In this document: in pieces, positions 25,352 to 37,412 of the stretch | Position numbering within the stretch: the first letter of the stretch is position 1 | Layout of the letters: each line of letters begins with the position of its first letter | DNA from: Zhengitettix transpicula | Lineage: Eukaryota; Arthropoda; Insecta; Orthoptera; Tetrigidae | NCBI GenBank assembly: GCA_037074705.1 | Contig: CM073590.1 | Coordinates: forward strand, 161,942,746-162,006,745 | Direction of reading: 5' to 3' | Length of the DNA stretch: 64,000 nt | Made by a program: the position numbers and the translations under genes | The notes under the pieces: generated by a model | Told to the model about the DNA's origin: nothing | Databases searched by the model: none | The model's input: the letters and a program-made list of their open reading frames with translations, nothing else

Positions 25352-26059
25352 ACATTCAAATTTTAGTAACATGATCAGGTAACATCCGACTATTGATCAG
25401 CCAGAACAAATCTCCCTATGAGATCTACTTTCTTGGCTAATTTCTTAATAATTAATTCTGTATGTTCATTCTCATTCCATTTTAACTTATTGTCTATCAT
25501 AATCCCAAGATAATTGAAGCTATATACACATTCTATCAGACATTCATCTATATAAACACTGACTTTTCCAATTAATGTCGATTCTATTACTAACTAACAT
25601 ACTTTTTGTCTTATTTACATTTAACAACAACTTATTAACCTTTAACCATTCTGATACAATTAACAATTCACTATTCAAACAACTTAACAGAGAATTTAAA
25701 TCACTTCTAGATAAATATAATAAAGTGTCATCGTCAAAAATATGTATACTACAGTTTCTTATGTACCTAGGGAGATCATTTATGTGCAATATAAACATAA
25801 GAGGACCCAACTTGCTCCCTTGGGCAACACCAAACGTTATATCAGTCTTTCTGGAACAACTTTCAGCTATTTTTACATATTGGGTTCTGTGTTTAAAATA
25901 ATCTCGCAGCCAACCCAATATCTTGCCTCTAATTCCATACTTTGCTAGCTTACATAAAAAATCTCTCTCTGTCTGTAAAATAAAATGTTTGGAATAGACA
26001 TTCAAATTTTAGTAACATGATCAAGTAACTTCCGAATATTGATCTGCCAGAACAAATCT
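25352..26059. repeat. 62-bp direct repeats within the LINE
   Basis: 25352-25413 and 25998-26059 share ACATTCAAATTTTAGTAACA and continue alike to CCAGAACAAATCT with about seven differences. Both interrupt the LINE protein alignment, and about 585 bp of reverse-transcriptase sequence lies between them. Confidence 0.75.
25544..26005 (-). pseudogene. LINE reverse transcriptase, palm fragment
   Basis: The longest transposon open frame in the window, 153 codons. Residues about 20-45 read KLAKYGIRGKILGWLRDYF. GVAQGSKLGPLMF is motif B (usual form GVPQGSILGPLLF). FDDDT occupies the catalytic motif C position, where FADDT is usual, so two adjacent aspartates are kept. An NKTKSMLVSN block follows. The first dozen or so codons are not transposon protein but part of a 62-bp inserted repeat. 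The enzyme would have copied element RNA at the target site; here it is truncated and inactive. Confidence 0.75.
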
Positions 26060-26477
26060 AAATATAGGCAAGAGCGTGAAAACATTGGCAGTGAGAGCGG
26101 AGGAAGTGAAAGTCGGCCCCGATTGGGATCTGATATTACACACGCAGATGGGACTATTATCTCAAATAGGGACGCTGGTTCTAACCCAGGCTCGGGATAA
26201 GAAAATGAACTACAAACAGGGCACAGTAAACTTCTACCTAGTCTTTCTACTTTCTCTTGACGGGCACCGGAAACCTTAAATACGATGATACCAAGTATCA
26301 TGAGGCTGTTTGTGTGGACTTTCTCTGTCTTAATGTGCAAATCACTGTATTATCCCAAGCACGAACAACTATGACTATTGATTAAATATCAGGATGTAAT
26401 ATGCATAAATAATCAGAATATAGATTAATTCAATTTGACATTATTTTGAAATGAAAAAATTACGTCTGTTTGAAAAT

Positions 26478-27085
26478 TAATAATAAGAAAGATAGCCAAA
26501 TATAGACAAAAGAAGTACATTTCTGAGATCCTTGTCCCTTTTTTTATATGCTAAAAAAAGCCTAGAGCGACACAACCTCACTTGCCAGTTGACAAAACTT
26601 GGCATTTGAGTTTTGTCAATGCCTCTTCCGGGAAGTATCAGTCACAAGGAACATATATCTAATATCAAACTTCCCATTGATAAACAATCTGTAGTCTCCA
26701 AACATATTATCAATTCTAAACATACATTTGATTGGCAAAATGCTAAGATTTTAGACATTGAAACGAGGTACAATTCCAGACTCATTTCAGAGATGCTTCA
26801 CATTAAATCAAACATCACAGCTGTAGCGTAAAAAGACACTATGAAACTCAACGATTGTTATGATCCCTTATTGTTACGCCATTATTGTTACGCCAACCTT
26901 TTGGCTCTTCCATTGTCGTTGCTTTTTCGTCGCTTTTGAGTGTTGTCAACTGACAAGTGCAGTTGTGTCGCTCTAGGCACTTCTTAGCACCTGAAGAAAG
27001 GCACAAGGATCCCAGAAACGTTGGATGGTATTTATATTATCACTTCTTTTGTCTATATTAGGCTATCTTTATTAATATTCCTTAA
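26478..27085 (+). mobile_element. Penelope-like retroelement with inverted terminal copies
   Basis: The left arm (26478-26605) is an inverted partial copy of the right end (26930-27085). Both carry AAGAAAGATAGCC, the TTGTC(T/A)ATATT region and the GGA-stem motif. Between them lies the endonuclease C-terminus (26613-26831). A 3'-end copy flanked upstream by an inverted copy of the same terminus is a known Penelope insertion structure. 5'-truncated and inactive. Confidence 0.7.
26613..26831 (+). pseudogene. Penelope-like GIY-YIG endonuclease, C-terminal fragment
   Basis: The frame contains KQSVVSKHIINSKHTFDWQN, then AKILDIETRYNSRLISEMLH, then IKSN. This is the tail of the GIY-YIG endonuclease in Penelope-like elements (usual pattern SxVxxHIxxxxHxFDWxNxKILDxExxYxxRLxxExLxIK). 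It keeps the conserved histidine before FDW and the glutamate in SEML. The GIY and YIG strands and the reverse transcriptase are missing. A degraded minus-strand version is at 4.9-5.07 kb. Confidence 0.75.
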
Positions 27086-27507
27086 TATTATTTTGTAAAA
27101 TATTTGTTACATTATTTATGTATACTTTTTCAACTTAATTTGACAAGTACAATATTGTTTTGAAATGAAACCTGAAAATTTTTAAAACAAAACAGTGGTT
27201 TACTTGAATGTGCTTTGATTCGTTATGTTCACATTTGTATGTGTCAATTCACTGAATATCATAAAACTTTTGTATAATAAAAAATGTGAATTTATTATTT
27301 GTAATTGTTCACGTATGGTTAGAGTCAATAATTAAACTCATTAATAAGAAATAAAACAAGTTGAAAATAAAATTTATGAATGATTCATTTTAATATATGA
27401 GTTAACACCCGCAATATTTTTTTAAAAAATAACGCGTATTTATTATACTTCATCAAGGAATTTAAAACGCCGTTTAGTTTGTGTTACGGATTAATTTTCA
27501 CAAGAAC
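27086..27507. other. intergenic, nothing identified
   Basis: AT-rich, with no supported feature. Confidence 0.4.
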
Positions 27508-27693
27508 AATCCAGGGAACAGAGGAGCTACCCGCAGAGGTCCCGGGTTAGAATCCCGGGGAGGGCATGGAGTGAGACAAAACTCTTGTCTAAGCAGGCCC
27601 CCGAATAAGGCAAAAATAATTTCCCATGAGTCGCTGATAACCGAAGCTGTTGATGCGACTGTAAATAAATCAATATAAAAAAAATCCAGGGAA
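27508..27693 (+). mobile_element. tRNA-related SINE with target-site duplications
   Basis: The 164-bp body (27519-27682) is flanked by perfect 11-bp duplications AATCCAGGGAA (27508-27518 and 27683-27693) and ends with an A-rich tail. Near its start GAGGTCCCGGGTTAGAATCCC resembles the T-arm and B box of a tRNA (GGTTCGAATCCC in the ideal form). No convincing A box precedes it, so the head may be 5'-truncated or diverged. Confidence 0.85.
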
Positions 27694-28741
27694 TTTTCAC
27701 TAAAATTAAATTATAATGTTTACTGGAGTAACTTTATAATTTAGTTTTACTGATAATTACGTATATAATCATAAACATAAGAATATAGGCGGTTTTCCTG
27801 TGTTATTTTTGTGTAATATATGTTTAACTCCTCAGGGTTCCGTAAGAAAGTTTTTGACGCAGAATTATGTACGTTAAAATTTATTTAACCAGAATGAGAC
27901 TTAACAAATCTATCAAACACGACATGCCTAATAGAAACATTTGTGATAACCTTTTTCTTTATGGACGGACGGCTATTGGTCGGGAATAAAATTATTGAAT
28001 AATAATCAGTATTAATGTGTATACACTGAAGTGTCATAAACAATTAAATGAAACTAGAACGTAAATACAAATTTTCCTTCCACGTGTAAAAAAACAACAG
28101 TATTTATCAATGAAATGATTTGAATACTTAACTATTTTACATTAGAAAGAGTAAACAAAAACACAGAATACTACGCCTTCAAGATTGTAGGATTTGAAGT
28201 AAAATAAAATAAAATTGAATTAAAGCGTTGAAGTCTCGACATTTTATAACGTTATTATATTTATAAGTGTTGACTATATGTCGAAAAGTATAGAATATAT
28301 AGTCACTTAAATCTTATCTACGATTCGCAGAATATCTGCGGTTAGTCAGCTATCTAAATAAACCGTCCGAGAATTCATATGCGATAAGACGTCCGGAAAC
28401 CAAAGTAGCATTAACAGAGAAGGAACCTTCGTCATGTGTCTTCTAGGAATCTCTTCTGGGACATTGGCCTACTTAGAGTCAAACACAGAAAAAAACTTAA
28501 AAAACAATTTGTTATAAACTATTAAAATGAATGTTTCATTTATTCTATATTATTAAGAAAAAAATAATAAATATAGTTAATGTCAAAACAGCACATTACA
28601 ATGTTTGTATTACCACAAGCTGTATATACTTTTTCTCAAGTAATATTTATTAAAACGAATTCATGAGTGAGTGAAGGGAAAAAGCAGCTCCCTGATAATG
28701 TTCTTGTTTGAAAAATCTGCTTCTTTTAAAGTACACGTCCA
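27694..28741. other. intergenic, nothing identified
   Basis: AT-rich, with no supported feature. Confidence 0.4.
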
Positions 28742-29197
28742 GTGACGTTTAACATCATACAGTCATTCGGTACAAATGGTACAAGCACTTCAAACCACCG
28801 TAATTATGTGAAGAAATACAATGGCGAGCACGCATTTTTTGAAGTATCTGTAACTAACCTACATAACATCATTCTTGTACTGAAAATGAAGTATTTATTC
28901 CTAAGAGATGATTTTATAGCTGTCAAGGACTATATAAGCGTCCTCCTCATTTCACATGAGATTTTCTGGATTCTCCTGTACGTTGAAGAGAAAGCTGGTT
29001 TGATAGCCAATTCTAAACAACAGCTGATTCCAGCTGCCTGCAGGAACGCCCTTGCCCGGAAATGTGATCCACATTCTTGTCTGCCGCAATTTATTTTGTT
29101 TTCAAGGAAAGGGTCTTGGATGCTCGTATTAATTCCTTCAATCCTTGTTGAAAATAGTAAAATTGATAGTGCGCGCATTTACAAGAAAGGAGAATAA
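28742..29197 (+). other. unrecognised 151-codon open frame
   Basis: One of the longest frames in the window. Hydrophobic stretches flank a cysteine-containing middle (ACRNALARKCDPHSCLPQF). I recognise no domain. The region 28990-29095 is less AT-rich than its flanks. It could be a chance frame, an unannotated exon or an unknown element. There is no splice or promoter evidence, so I do not call it a gene. Confidence 0.2.
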
Positions 29198-32100
29198 GGA
29201 TATGAAGTTTGAATAAAAAATTAACTGTCCTTTTTCGTTCAATGAAGTATGTACAATACCTGAACGACTTCCTTCCTTGTATAGTTAATAGTGGACGTAA
29301 TAGCCCAGACTCAATCGACCGCGTTTCTATCGCACTACGAGTCTTCATTCAGATTTCATTAGGGTAATATTTTGACGGTGTTTATCATCGAACAACCAAC
29401 CTCACAAGTTTTACTCACTTCTGTATTATTTCCTACTTCAAATAACGTCGGAAATTACTATTCAATGTTTACAATGTCTATTCGCAAGTAGCCTACTGAG
29501 CTACTAAGCCTATACCCTGTTCCACAGATAAAATCTTTGGCAATGGAAAGCGTCACATCATTATCTGAATCCCAAATTGGCGGAAGATAATGTCTGTTGA
29601 TCGGTGTAGCGCGTTATCGTAAAAAATGTGTGCACTATCTTGTAATACCACAGAAACTTTGCTTGTTATGGAAACTTGCGGAACTCAGTGTGTCTATTTA
29701 TTGTGTTGGCAGCTGCAGATTTGTGTCCCTCCCAGTTGCTGAGGGGAAAGTTCCCCATGTCTCGGTCCCTTAAAGCTCCAAATAAGGAACACCCAAATCT
29801 GTTCGTGAACTACGAAGAGACAAAATGCGAGATAAACATTATGTATCCTTTTGTTTTATTACTTCCCTCCTTTCAATTAATATTTTAGGACAGTAAATAA
29901 ATTTTATGTATTTAAATATAATGTAATAAACTTTTTAAATTAACTCAGACTTTTGTGTTTTAAGGATTACTCGTGGGCCTGTTTTCTCAGACATGTTTAA
30001 ATAAAAACGCGTTACACGAATTTCACCTGGTGTATCATACAATTTAGGATACTCATGAGTGAGATTCGTATCGAATCCATTTTAAAAGTTATTGAATTAC
30101 TATCATTATTTGATAGGTGTTTTATATATTATTTATTATTACGATTATACTTTTTATAAATAAGTTATTATTTATTTGTACCTCCTTAGGTACGTATGAG
30201 GTGTTTTCCAGAACATACTAGATTTCAGCACAGTCATTACTTCACTTACACACAAGTATCTACACGGGTGATATGAAGAGAAAAAAATTAGTAGTACGAA
30301 ATAGTTGAACTTTCAGTTCGTATATGCAATAAATATAAACGGTTAGCTCCTTTCGAGTAATTGGATCCAGTTTGCTTTCCGGTGTTAAGATGCTTCGGGT
30401 AATAGAGGGGTCGAGCTGTTCAGAACAGGTTTCTGGAACAATAACACAGATTGTTCATGGAGTTGAATGTGAATATTTTTACACAAACTTTTATAATACA
30501 ATAAAAAATGTTACAATAATGGTTTGATTATGTTTTTTTCCAATAACTTCCTCGTTTTGATGATAATCAAGAACAAGATGTTCGTAACATATTTACGCTT
30601 AGTGTCCTTCACTCTTGAAACATTTTCAGAAATGTTAAAAAAAACTCTGTGTATTCCATTTGAAAATATTCTAGTAACATCTTAATCGGCTATTAATGAA
30701 ATCACAAAAATGCATAAAAAAAATATTTATTCTAAAATCCTGTTGGCTGTTGTGCTATTATCCGTACTCGTTACTCGGATTCTTGTTTTGGACCGTATTC
30801 AGGCCGCTGGTTGTAAACCCATGATGAGTGTATACAACAACGTTTAATCGATTATCTGATTCAAGCTGATAAACTAATGGAATGAGTAGAATTTACGTCA
30901 TGGCTTGGAGCAAGACATCATAAAGTAAACATTTTTTTAACATCAATAAAAAGTAGTATGTTGTATCAGCTTCAATTCATTGTTTGTGTTTTACACCGGA
31001 TAATTATTTTACGACGTACATGGCGTACTTGAGGTATCATTACCTCACTCTCGTGATGAACCGTGTCTCCTGCCTCTTTCGTACAGTTATTCTTCATTAC
31101 CTGGTGCGACCAGGTAGAAACCCTTGTGTTACGGTAACGTACCCGTTGTACTTCTAAAACGTGCAGGGGCTCTTCCGCTACACACGTGGCTTCCACTTCC
31201 GACAGATTGGGTTTCGTGGCATACGGGAGATTCGTTTTACTTTGGTGAAATTACACAGAACGTTGCGTTAATGTGAACAAAACACGTCTTTGTGATCGTA
31301 AACACGTCATTAGCAAACGCGAAATGGAACGTAAAACAGAATACATATTTCCCTTTATTATTGATCTAACTTACTAATAATGTTGAGCTCACCATGACAT
31401 GAAGTCCAAACGAGTCATGTAAGTAACGCAGTTATAAACATTTTGTTACATGTCACTACAATCTCGCTCGAACTCTTTCGGAACCGCTCAATTATGTCAA
31501 TCAGTATGTTATTTCCTGCGATTGGCATCGATCCCGATGGCAATTTAAAAAGAAATATATAAACAAAAGTATAAGAAATAAAAAAAACAATTTCGAAAAA
31601 AATAAAATAAGTCTTAGAAAATGGTCTACATTTTCAATACTGCACTTCACTAAAGAAAATAATCGGTATTAAGGAGAGAGAGAAATAACAGAAATTCACT
31701 TTAATTTTCGAATCTATTTAGAATATTCTTAAACCTTCTTGTTGGAAGATTCTCCTCAAGTACTACTGCGAGTAAATTGTTCCAACTGCCTATCGATCTG
31801 CTTAGGACGAGAATTATCCGCACATCTGTTTTGATTTTAAATTTTTATCACCTCTCCCAATGTAAGTTAATTTTTCAATCTTATCCCGCTTTGTTTCCCG
31901 TGTATAATTTAAATAAAGCAAAAAGCCTAACTTTCCTCGCTCTGTTTTCCAGATATTCCCACACTAATTTATTATTACATTTCGTAAAAATGGAATAAAA
32001 ATCATACTGTAATCCATTGTATAAATTATAATCCATTGTTCGGAACATAGTAAGCTCATAGAAATTAACGAACGTTATATGTTCTAACCGTAAGTTACAC

Positions 32101-32224
32101 TATGCCAGACATTAATTAAACTAATCACCATTATATATTGTAATACCTCGTTACTTTTAACTTGGTGGAGCAGCTGTGCCAAAATTCCAGTAACTCATAC
32201 GTGAGTAAATGAAATGTGAATTAA
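29198..32224. other. intergenic, mostly unidentified
   Basis: No recognisable gene. A less AT-rich patch at 31010-31230 holds a 74-codon minus-strand frame with no known domain. Confidence 0.35.
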
Positions 32225-32310
32225 GTATTCTCAGGTTTCAAACCGAATAAACAATTGTATTCGCGACGTTTCTATGACGTTTACTCGGTTAGAAGCCTCA
32301 GAAACACCGA
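32225..32310 (-). repeat. Penelope-3'-end-like repeat (GAAACGTCG type)
   Basis: On the minus strand it contains AACGTCATAGAAACGTCGCG then ATACAATTGTTTATTCGG. This is shared, with about 10% differences, with 48838-48920 and in part with 22.4 kb. Confidence 0.55.
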
Positions 32311-32354
32311 CTACATTCTTTGAATTAAATATAATTATTTATATGTGGAGTAGC

Positions 32355-32458
32355 TGCCCTACTCTTCCGCATCCCCACTTTCAAATTCCTTCCTATGCTA
32401 TTAAAGGGGAGTTGCCACCTCGTGGATTACCCTCGTGTAGCCTGTTACTCTAAAAAAA
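32355..32458 (+). mobile_element. RepA copy (plus), strongly 5'-truncated
   Basis: Only the last ~100 bp of RepA remain (CTTCCGCATCCCC..., TGCTATTAAAGGGGAG, GTAGCCTGTTAC), ending with A-run 32452-32458. Confidence 0.75.
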
Positions 32459-35217
32459 GCCACCTGCTTCGAAGAACTGACCCTCCCCAGTTTCTATGCA
32501 ATTTGTCGCTAGATATCAGTATATAAACTTTAATAGACATTAATTTATTTTTATACTTCGTCCCAAAATATATTTTTAGTTTATTCCAGATCCTAATGTC
32601 ACAATTCCGGAATTTCGGTTGTGTAATTCGGTCAATGTTGGATTTGCTTTGCTCTGAGTTGGGAATCTTCTGATTTCACTGGGATTGAGATAAGGAATAA
32701 TCTATTGTTTTTATTAGGTCGTTCAAATGTGATAATAAGAGAACACTGTAAAAGTACAGTTTATCGGATTCAGTAAAACAACGAGTTTTTTTTACTGGTG
32801 AATTGAAGAACAGAAAAACTGATGAACATCGTCTGTATTTAACCAGAAAATGACGAAGAAGAAAGATTACGTGATATAGAAAATATAAGAAAAGGGAAAT
32901 AATTTGATTAACTGCTCAGAGAATGAGACTGGACGAAATGACGGAAAACACAAGAGAATATTGTCCAACTTTAGTTGGGGTCGATGAATTTTAAATGTAT
33001 CTAATGCAATGCTTTATTTTTTTAAACAAGAAACGCCGTCAAATTCGTCATAGGCGAATATACAATTTTCACATTGTTCTCAAAAAGCAGAGCCTTAAAG
33101 GTTGAGTAATTGATTAACTCTGCCAACCGATGAATCATTAAGTGTGAAAAGACATTTTAGATGCAGAGCACATTGTGTTGGCGAGCCAAGTAAATAGGGG
33201 GCGGATTTCCGTAGAAGTCGTTAAGAGGGTAGTTGCTCAGTACATTGTTTACTTTCAAAAAAGTTAACTAGAAAAAACAATATTTAACTGAAACATATTA
33301 TAACCCTTTACAAATGTAGAAACTAAAATTTCCATGGTAAAGGGGGAACAAAAATAAACATCTTAAAATAGAATAGTTTATCTGAGAGAGAATTTACTGA
33401 TACCGATAATGATTCAGAAAAAAATATTATTCTAGTAACCAAATACCATATGTATTGTTGCTGTGCTTCATCAACCGATTTTAAGTCGCTTTGGTTGTAA
33501 GTAAATTCAGTGTTCAGTGTAACAAAATAAATCGGTTTGATACTAGAAGTAAATAAATAATATAAATATTGTATTCTGAGCACAGGGCAGATATTGCCAT
33601 TTATTAGAAAATTGTTAAAATTGACTTCTAACAGAACTTATTGTGTGTGGCATAGTTGCCTTATATAAACAAAATAAGACAACGATAATAAATACTCTAT
33701 TTGGAATAACTTTTCATAAATTCAACTAATTTTTGCTTTTTTATGGCCCTTTTTATGCCTACTGTAAAGTAGGATATAATCGTATAAATGTTAAACATTA
33801 CAATACTGTACAGTTATAATTGTGAAGGGAAAATTTTCTCCGGAAAAATTTATGGTTTGTGATTATTACATCAAACGAACTCCGATTTCCGCGTACTTCT
33901 AATACACAGAATCTTGTATAAATATGAAATCTATATACAAAACCTATTAGTAGTTGCGACCGAGATTGAAGTATCTACAATTTAAGTTTAATTTTCACTA
34001 ATCAATAATAAGTAACAATTGAATTCATAACGGGTATCAGACGTCCTAAAATGTATCTAATAAAATAAAACATGTTTTATGTTCTATTTAATGCTCTTAC
34101 GCATATTACGTACGAATTATGCTCAAACCAAATAACTGCACACGAAAAGAACAATTAAGTAAGAAAATTTCAATTACTTTGTCGGATTTAATATTCTTAA
34201 TTAATATAATTTTCATTTATATTTTTATGAATTTATTCTCAATTACTCCGTTCGGAGCGCTGTTTGTTCTACATTATGATTTTTAGCATTCACTTATCTT
34301 TCCGGCTTCTCAGATTTCCAATATATTTCATACGTGCACATTCGTAATACGCTGAAAGCTCTCTGGCAAGCAGAGAAGCGCAACTTTACCTTCTTTGCAG
34401 CAGGTTGAAAGTAGGTCGAGAGTTCGTCCTCATTGCAAATTACCATCAACTTCCGGCAAAGCGTCTGAAGAATGGTTCCTGTTGTTTTTTTTTTTGCTTT
34501 CATCGCTGGCGGAGCAAATAGAACATTAACAAACAATATAAACTGGAAACGTTTAACGCCGTGTATAATTTCCATTCAAATCGTTTCTCTTTGTCGGACA
34601 CACTATCAAGAAAAGTCCATGAACAGGAAGTAAATACAAGATCTCTCCAATTTTCAGTGTTAAATAGTATATGAGTTCTCTTGGCTTGTAACGAGGTTTT
34701 ATCAATTTTCGAAGCACCCAACCGATCTAACAAATGTTTTGAATGCGGGAAGATAATTTTTCAATTTATGTCTCGGCTAATCTTAACTTAACCCCATAAA
34801 TAATAAATTTGGGCTAACAATAAATAAGTGTGTTATTTGGTGTAACCCTTTATACTTTTCCTCTCTTTTCAGCATCGATTTTTAAAGTTTAAGTGTTTTA
34901 CCACATTCTTAAGGGATATGCGCTTTATTTAACATTAAGGTATTGAAATTATTTAAAGACATATAAAAACGTATTGATACAATATAAAAAACTATTTACA
35001 AAATATGAATATTATTTGAGTATTGCTCCGGATAGTGACATCTCAGGTTGACCGCGGGAACATTTCACCAAAAATATTGGAAATAACAGAAAATATCACG
35101 CCGTTAAATTTTAACCACGTTAAAGACCACTAAGATGTCTCCAAATTTACATATACTGCAAAACCACGAAAATACCGCGCCACGTGAGAACAATTGCCTT
35201 AAGATTGATGAGTCTTA
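32459..35217. other. intergenic, nothing identified
   Basis: AT-rich. The overlapping minus-strand frames of 93 and 77 codons at 34294-34733 have no recognisable domain. Confidence 0.35.
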
Positions 35218-35720
35218 GGCGGCCGCACACTGCAAGCTACGAAATAGTCGAGACACCTTTGCCTCGACAGTTGCTGTCGGAAGCAAAATGTCTCGAGGCA
35301 AATGGTCGTCCAACAAGTTGCTTCAAGCTGTCTGAGACCGTTTCAAGCTGAATCTAGCAACAAAACTCATAAGTCAAGGCGGAGCGTGACGACGAAATAG
35401 CTGTTGTTATTTATTTTTATATGTTGTTGGAAGAACACATAAACACCCAATTAACGATAAGAGAATTGTAAACGATTTTCTTAATAAATTACGTGCGGAC
35501 AGAAACATAATTTTCAATAACTGTGCGATGTTGGTACTACGTGTTGAGCGGTGGTGGCTGCCTGTCTGGTCCGCCAAGGTTGTGCTGGTAATGCGCCCTC
35601 CAAACTTCATATGCCCCGTTATAGCAAATCTTACACGCTGGCTTATCTCTCCCAACATTTCGGAGTTAGCAAGTATTTGCAGAAGTGCACCTCCCGTACC
35701 TACGCACCGAAAATGAATAC
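35218..35720 (+). mobile_element. Harb-1 family copy, left part
   Basis: After TTA it begins GGCGGCCGCACACTGCAAGC, matching the terminus of the element at 10301. The same subterminal words (TGTCTCGAGGCAAA) follow. The transposase start region is recognisable at 35390-35460 (...IAVVIYFYMLLEE, then CACCCAATTAA) but lacks the segment before the WVHPIN codons. No right terminus was found, so the end is approximate. Confidence 0.65.
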
Positions 35721-35997
35721 TGTGAATGCTGTCTCATGATCTGAAAGATATCCTTCGCCTGTCTCGTGTCTCGCGCTACTGATTCTCCATTATCATATGA
35801 CTTACCTCAAGATGGATGTCATTTTTAGCAATCTTCCACCATTTTGTGCTTCGAAGGCCATTTGGCGGGGTTGTTTAATTTATGCTGAAGCACGCATAGC
35901 CAAGTCAAAGAAATATTTCGCACCTCTTTGTTATCCCATATTCCGGACTTATGATCCTAAAAGAGCCTGTATACTCTACCGTGAGAAATTTCAGGGA

Positions 35998-36480
35998 TAG
36001 ATAGATAGATAGATTGATAGATAGATTTATTCACCATTAGCCCTCTAAAGAGGAAATAGGATTCGTCACAAATGTACAGTAGATAAATTGCATATAAACT
36101 TATAATACACAAAAACACACACAAAAATTCATATCTGTTTATATTAGTCTAGTCACTACAATCATACACACTATTTTTAGGAAACACGCACACGACACAA
36201 ATCACTTCTGGTATTAATCTCCTGTCGCTAGGTACGGAGGGATGTCGTCATAGATATTTACTAAAACAGAAAGCAGAGGCAGGAAAACAGAACCAAAAGG
36301 GGAAAACTGGACAAACTATTTACATATTTATAGCATATTCGGCAATTTTGTAGGCAAGGCAGTTCAACGAATGTCAGACCGATTCGAATGTCAGACCTGT
36401 CCTTACACAATTATCGTCCCACCCCTGAGTGGAAATGAATAACAAAAGCGGCATCGTTACATGCCGTTAGCAAGACGCTA
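35998..36480 (-). mobile_element. possible LINE 3' tail with (GATA)n
   Basis: A GATA/GATT run at 35998-36030 followed by TTTATTCACC reads on the minus strand as a GGTGAATAAATC tail. This is a style common at LINE 3' ends. The sequence to the right has no recognisable protein. Assignment is tentative. Confidence 0.3.
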
Positions 36481-36519
36481 AAATAAACTTTGATGTAAGG
36501 CCGATCTTTAAAGACTTAC

Positions 36520-36520
<1 letters not shown>

Positions 36521-36553
<33 letters not shown>
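36521..36553. repeat. (TA)n run, left flank of LTR
   Basis: About 16 TA units directly abutting the TG of the LTR-like element. Confidence 0.9.
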
Positions 36554-36556
<3 letters not shown>

Positions 36557-37368
36557 AATAAACAGATTAAAATGGCGTCTAAATAAAATAAGAGATTTTT
36601 ACGGGACACAATTTATCAAATTTATTAATGAAGTTATATAATATAAATTTCACAATAATATTTAAAATCTCAGGGTCTTTACTGGGTTTGATAAATGGGT
36701 GAATTGAATTTAAATTAACTAACAAAACAATTAAAGAAATGAATAATTAAAGAAAAGAAAATAATTGAAGAACGATCTGACGTATCTTAATGAAATGGTT
36801 TACAAATAAATTTAGAGTTCTTTTACTTACGGCCGACCAGGTCTCAATTTTGGGGTTTTCTGTGCACACGTTTTTGGGGATATCACTGAATTTAAATTGG
36901 TTACAAAACACTTGTCGAAACTTGATGTACTCGCAGCTGGAAACGGCTCCTCCTTCCGAATTAATGGTCAGTCAGATCATTAACAACTTCCTCTCGATGA
37001 CATCGGTGACGGTCTCTTTACTTATTGAGTTTTTTTTTTACTTCGGCAGGAAATTAGGTTACAGTTTGTGGCTTTACTTATTGAGAAACTTTCCTGCGAC
37101 CTTTACTTGATCGAATTATATGTCCAAACTTTACTCGATGAAATTCTGTGTGCCACACCAACTAAACTCGTCTCTTCTCGTTGACTCAAACTGTACTCTT
37201 TCGCTCCTCGCCGTAGACTGTGTCTGTTCGTCTCGTAGAATTTGTACTGCGTACGTCTCAACAATGGTTCTTTTGTCTCGCCGCCCTGTGTCGCGGTGCA
37301 CGCTTTATATAGTCTAATAATGAGTTCTTTACTTTGCAATTATAACAATGGATTAATTACTAATTACT

Positions 37369-37371
<3 letters not shown>
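36554..37371 (-). mobile_element. Gypsy-type solo LTR (minus), 818 bp
   Basis: It begins TG and ends CA on the minus strand (TGTAGTAATTAG... to ...TGTTTATTACA). (TA)n flanks both sides, so any ATAT duplication is hidden. A TATATAAAG box lies on the minus strand at 37311-37303, about 60 bp from its 5' end. The stretch CTCAGGGTCTTTACTGGGTT (36669-36688) is shared with the LTR at 47 kb. No internal region or second LTR is present, implying LTR-LTR recombination. Confidence 0.6.

Positions 37372-37409
<38 letters not shown>
37372..37409. repeat. (TA)n run between two LTRs
   Basis: About 19 TA units separate the two LTR-like elements. Confidence 0.9.

Positions 37410-37412
<3 letters not shown>

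Larger units (their letters stand above)
24860..26060 (-). mobile_element. LINE (non-LTR retrotransposon), 5'-truncated, minus strand
   Basis: The reverse transcriptase palm lies at 25544-25980. The segment to the left continues the protein in degraded form: FNYLGIMIDNKLKW near 25490, KLAKKVDLIGRF near 25420, then RNKSITMNSIFNKGLVNY near 25010. This is the normal thumb and C-terminal order of CR1/Jockey-type ORF2. Stops accumulate to the left. The endonuclease domain and everything upstream of the palm are missing. Confidence 0.75.

Noticed and set aside
25575..25948. Plus-strand frames of 108 and 68 codons
   Set aside because: They are antisense shadows of the LINE reverse transcriptase on the minus strand.
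26062..26270. Possible second tRNA-related SINE (GGTTCTAACCCAGG near 26178)
   Set aside because: It has a B-box-like word only; no A box, tail or flanking duplication was found.
35407..35658. 83-codon minus-strand frame, tested as a MADF/BESS gene inside the 35.2-kb Harbinger copy
   Set aside because: No MADF or BESS pattern could be recognised in it.
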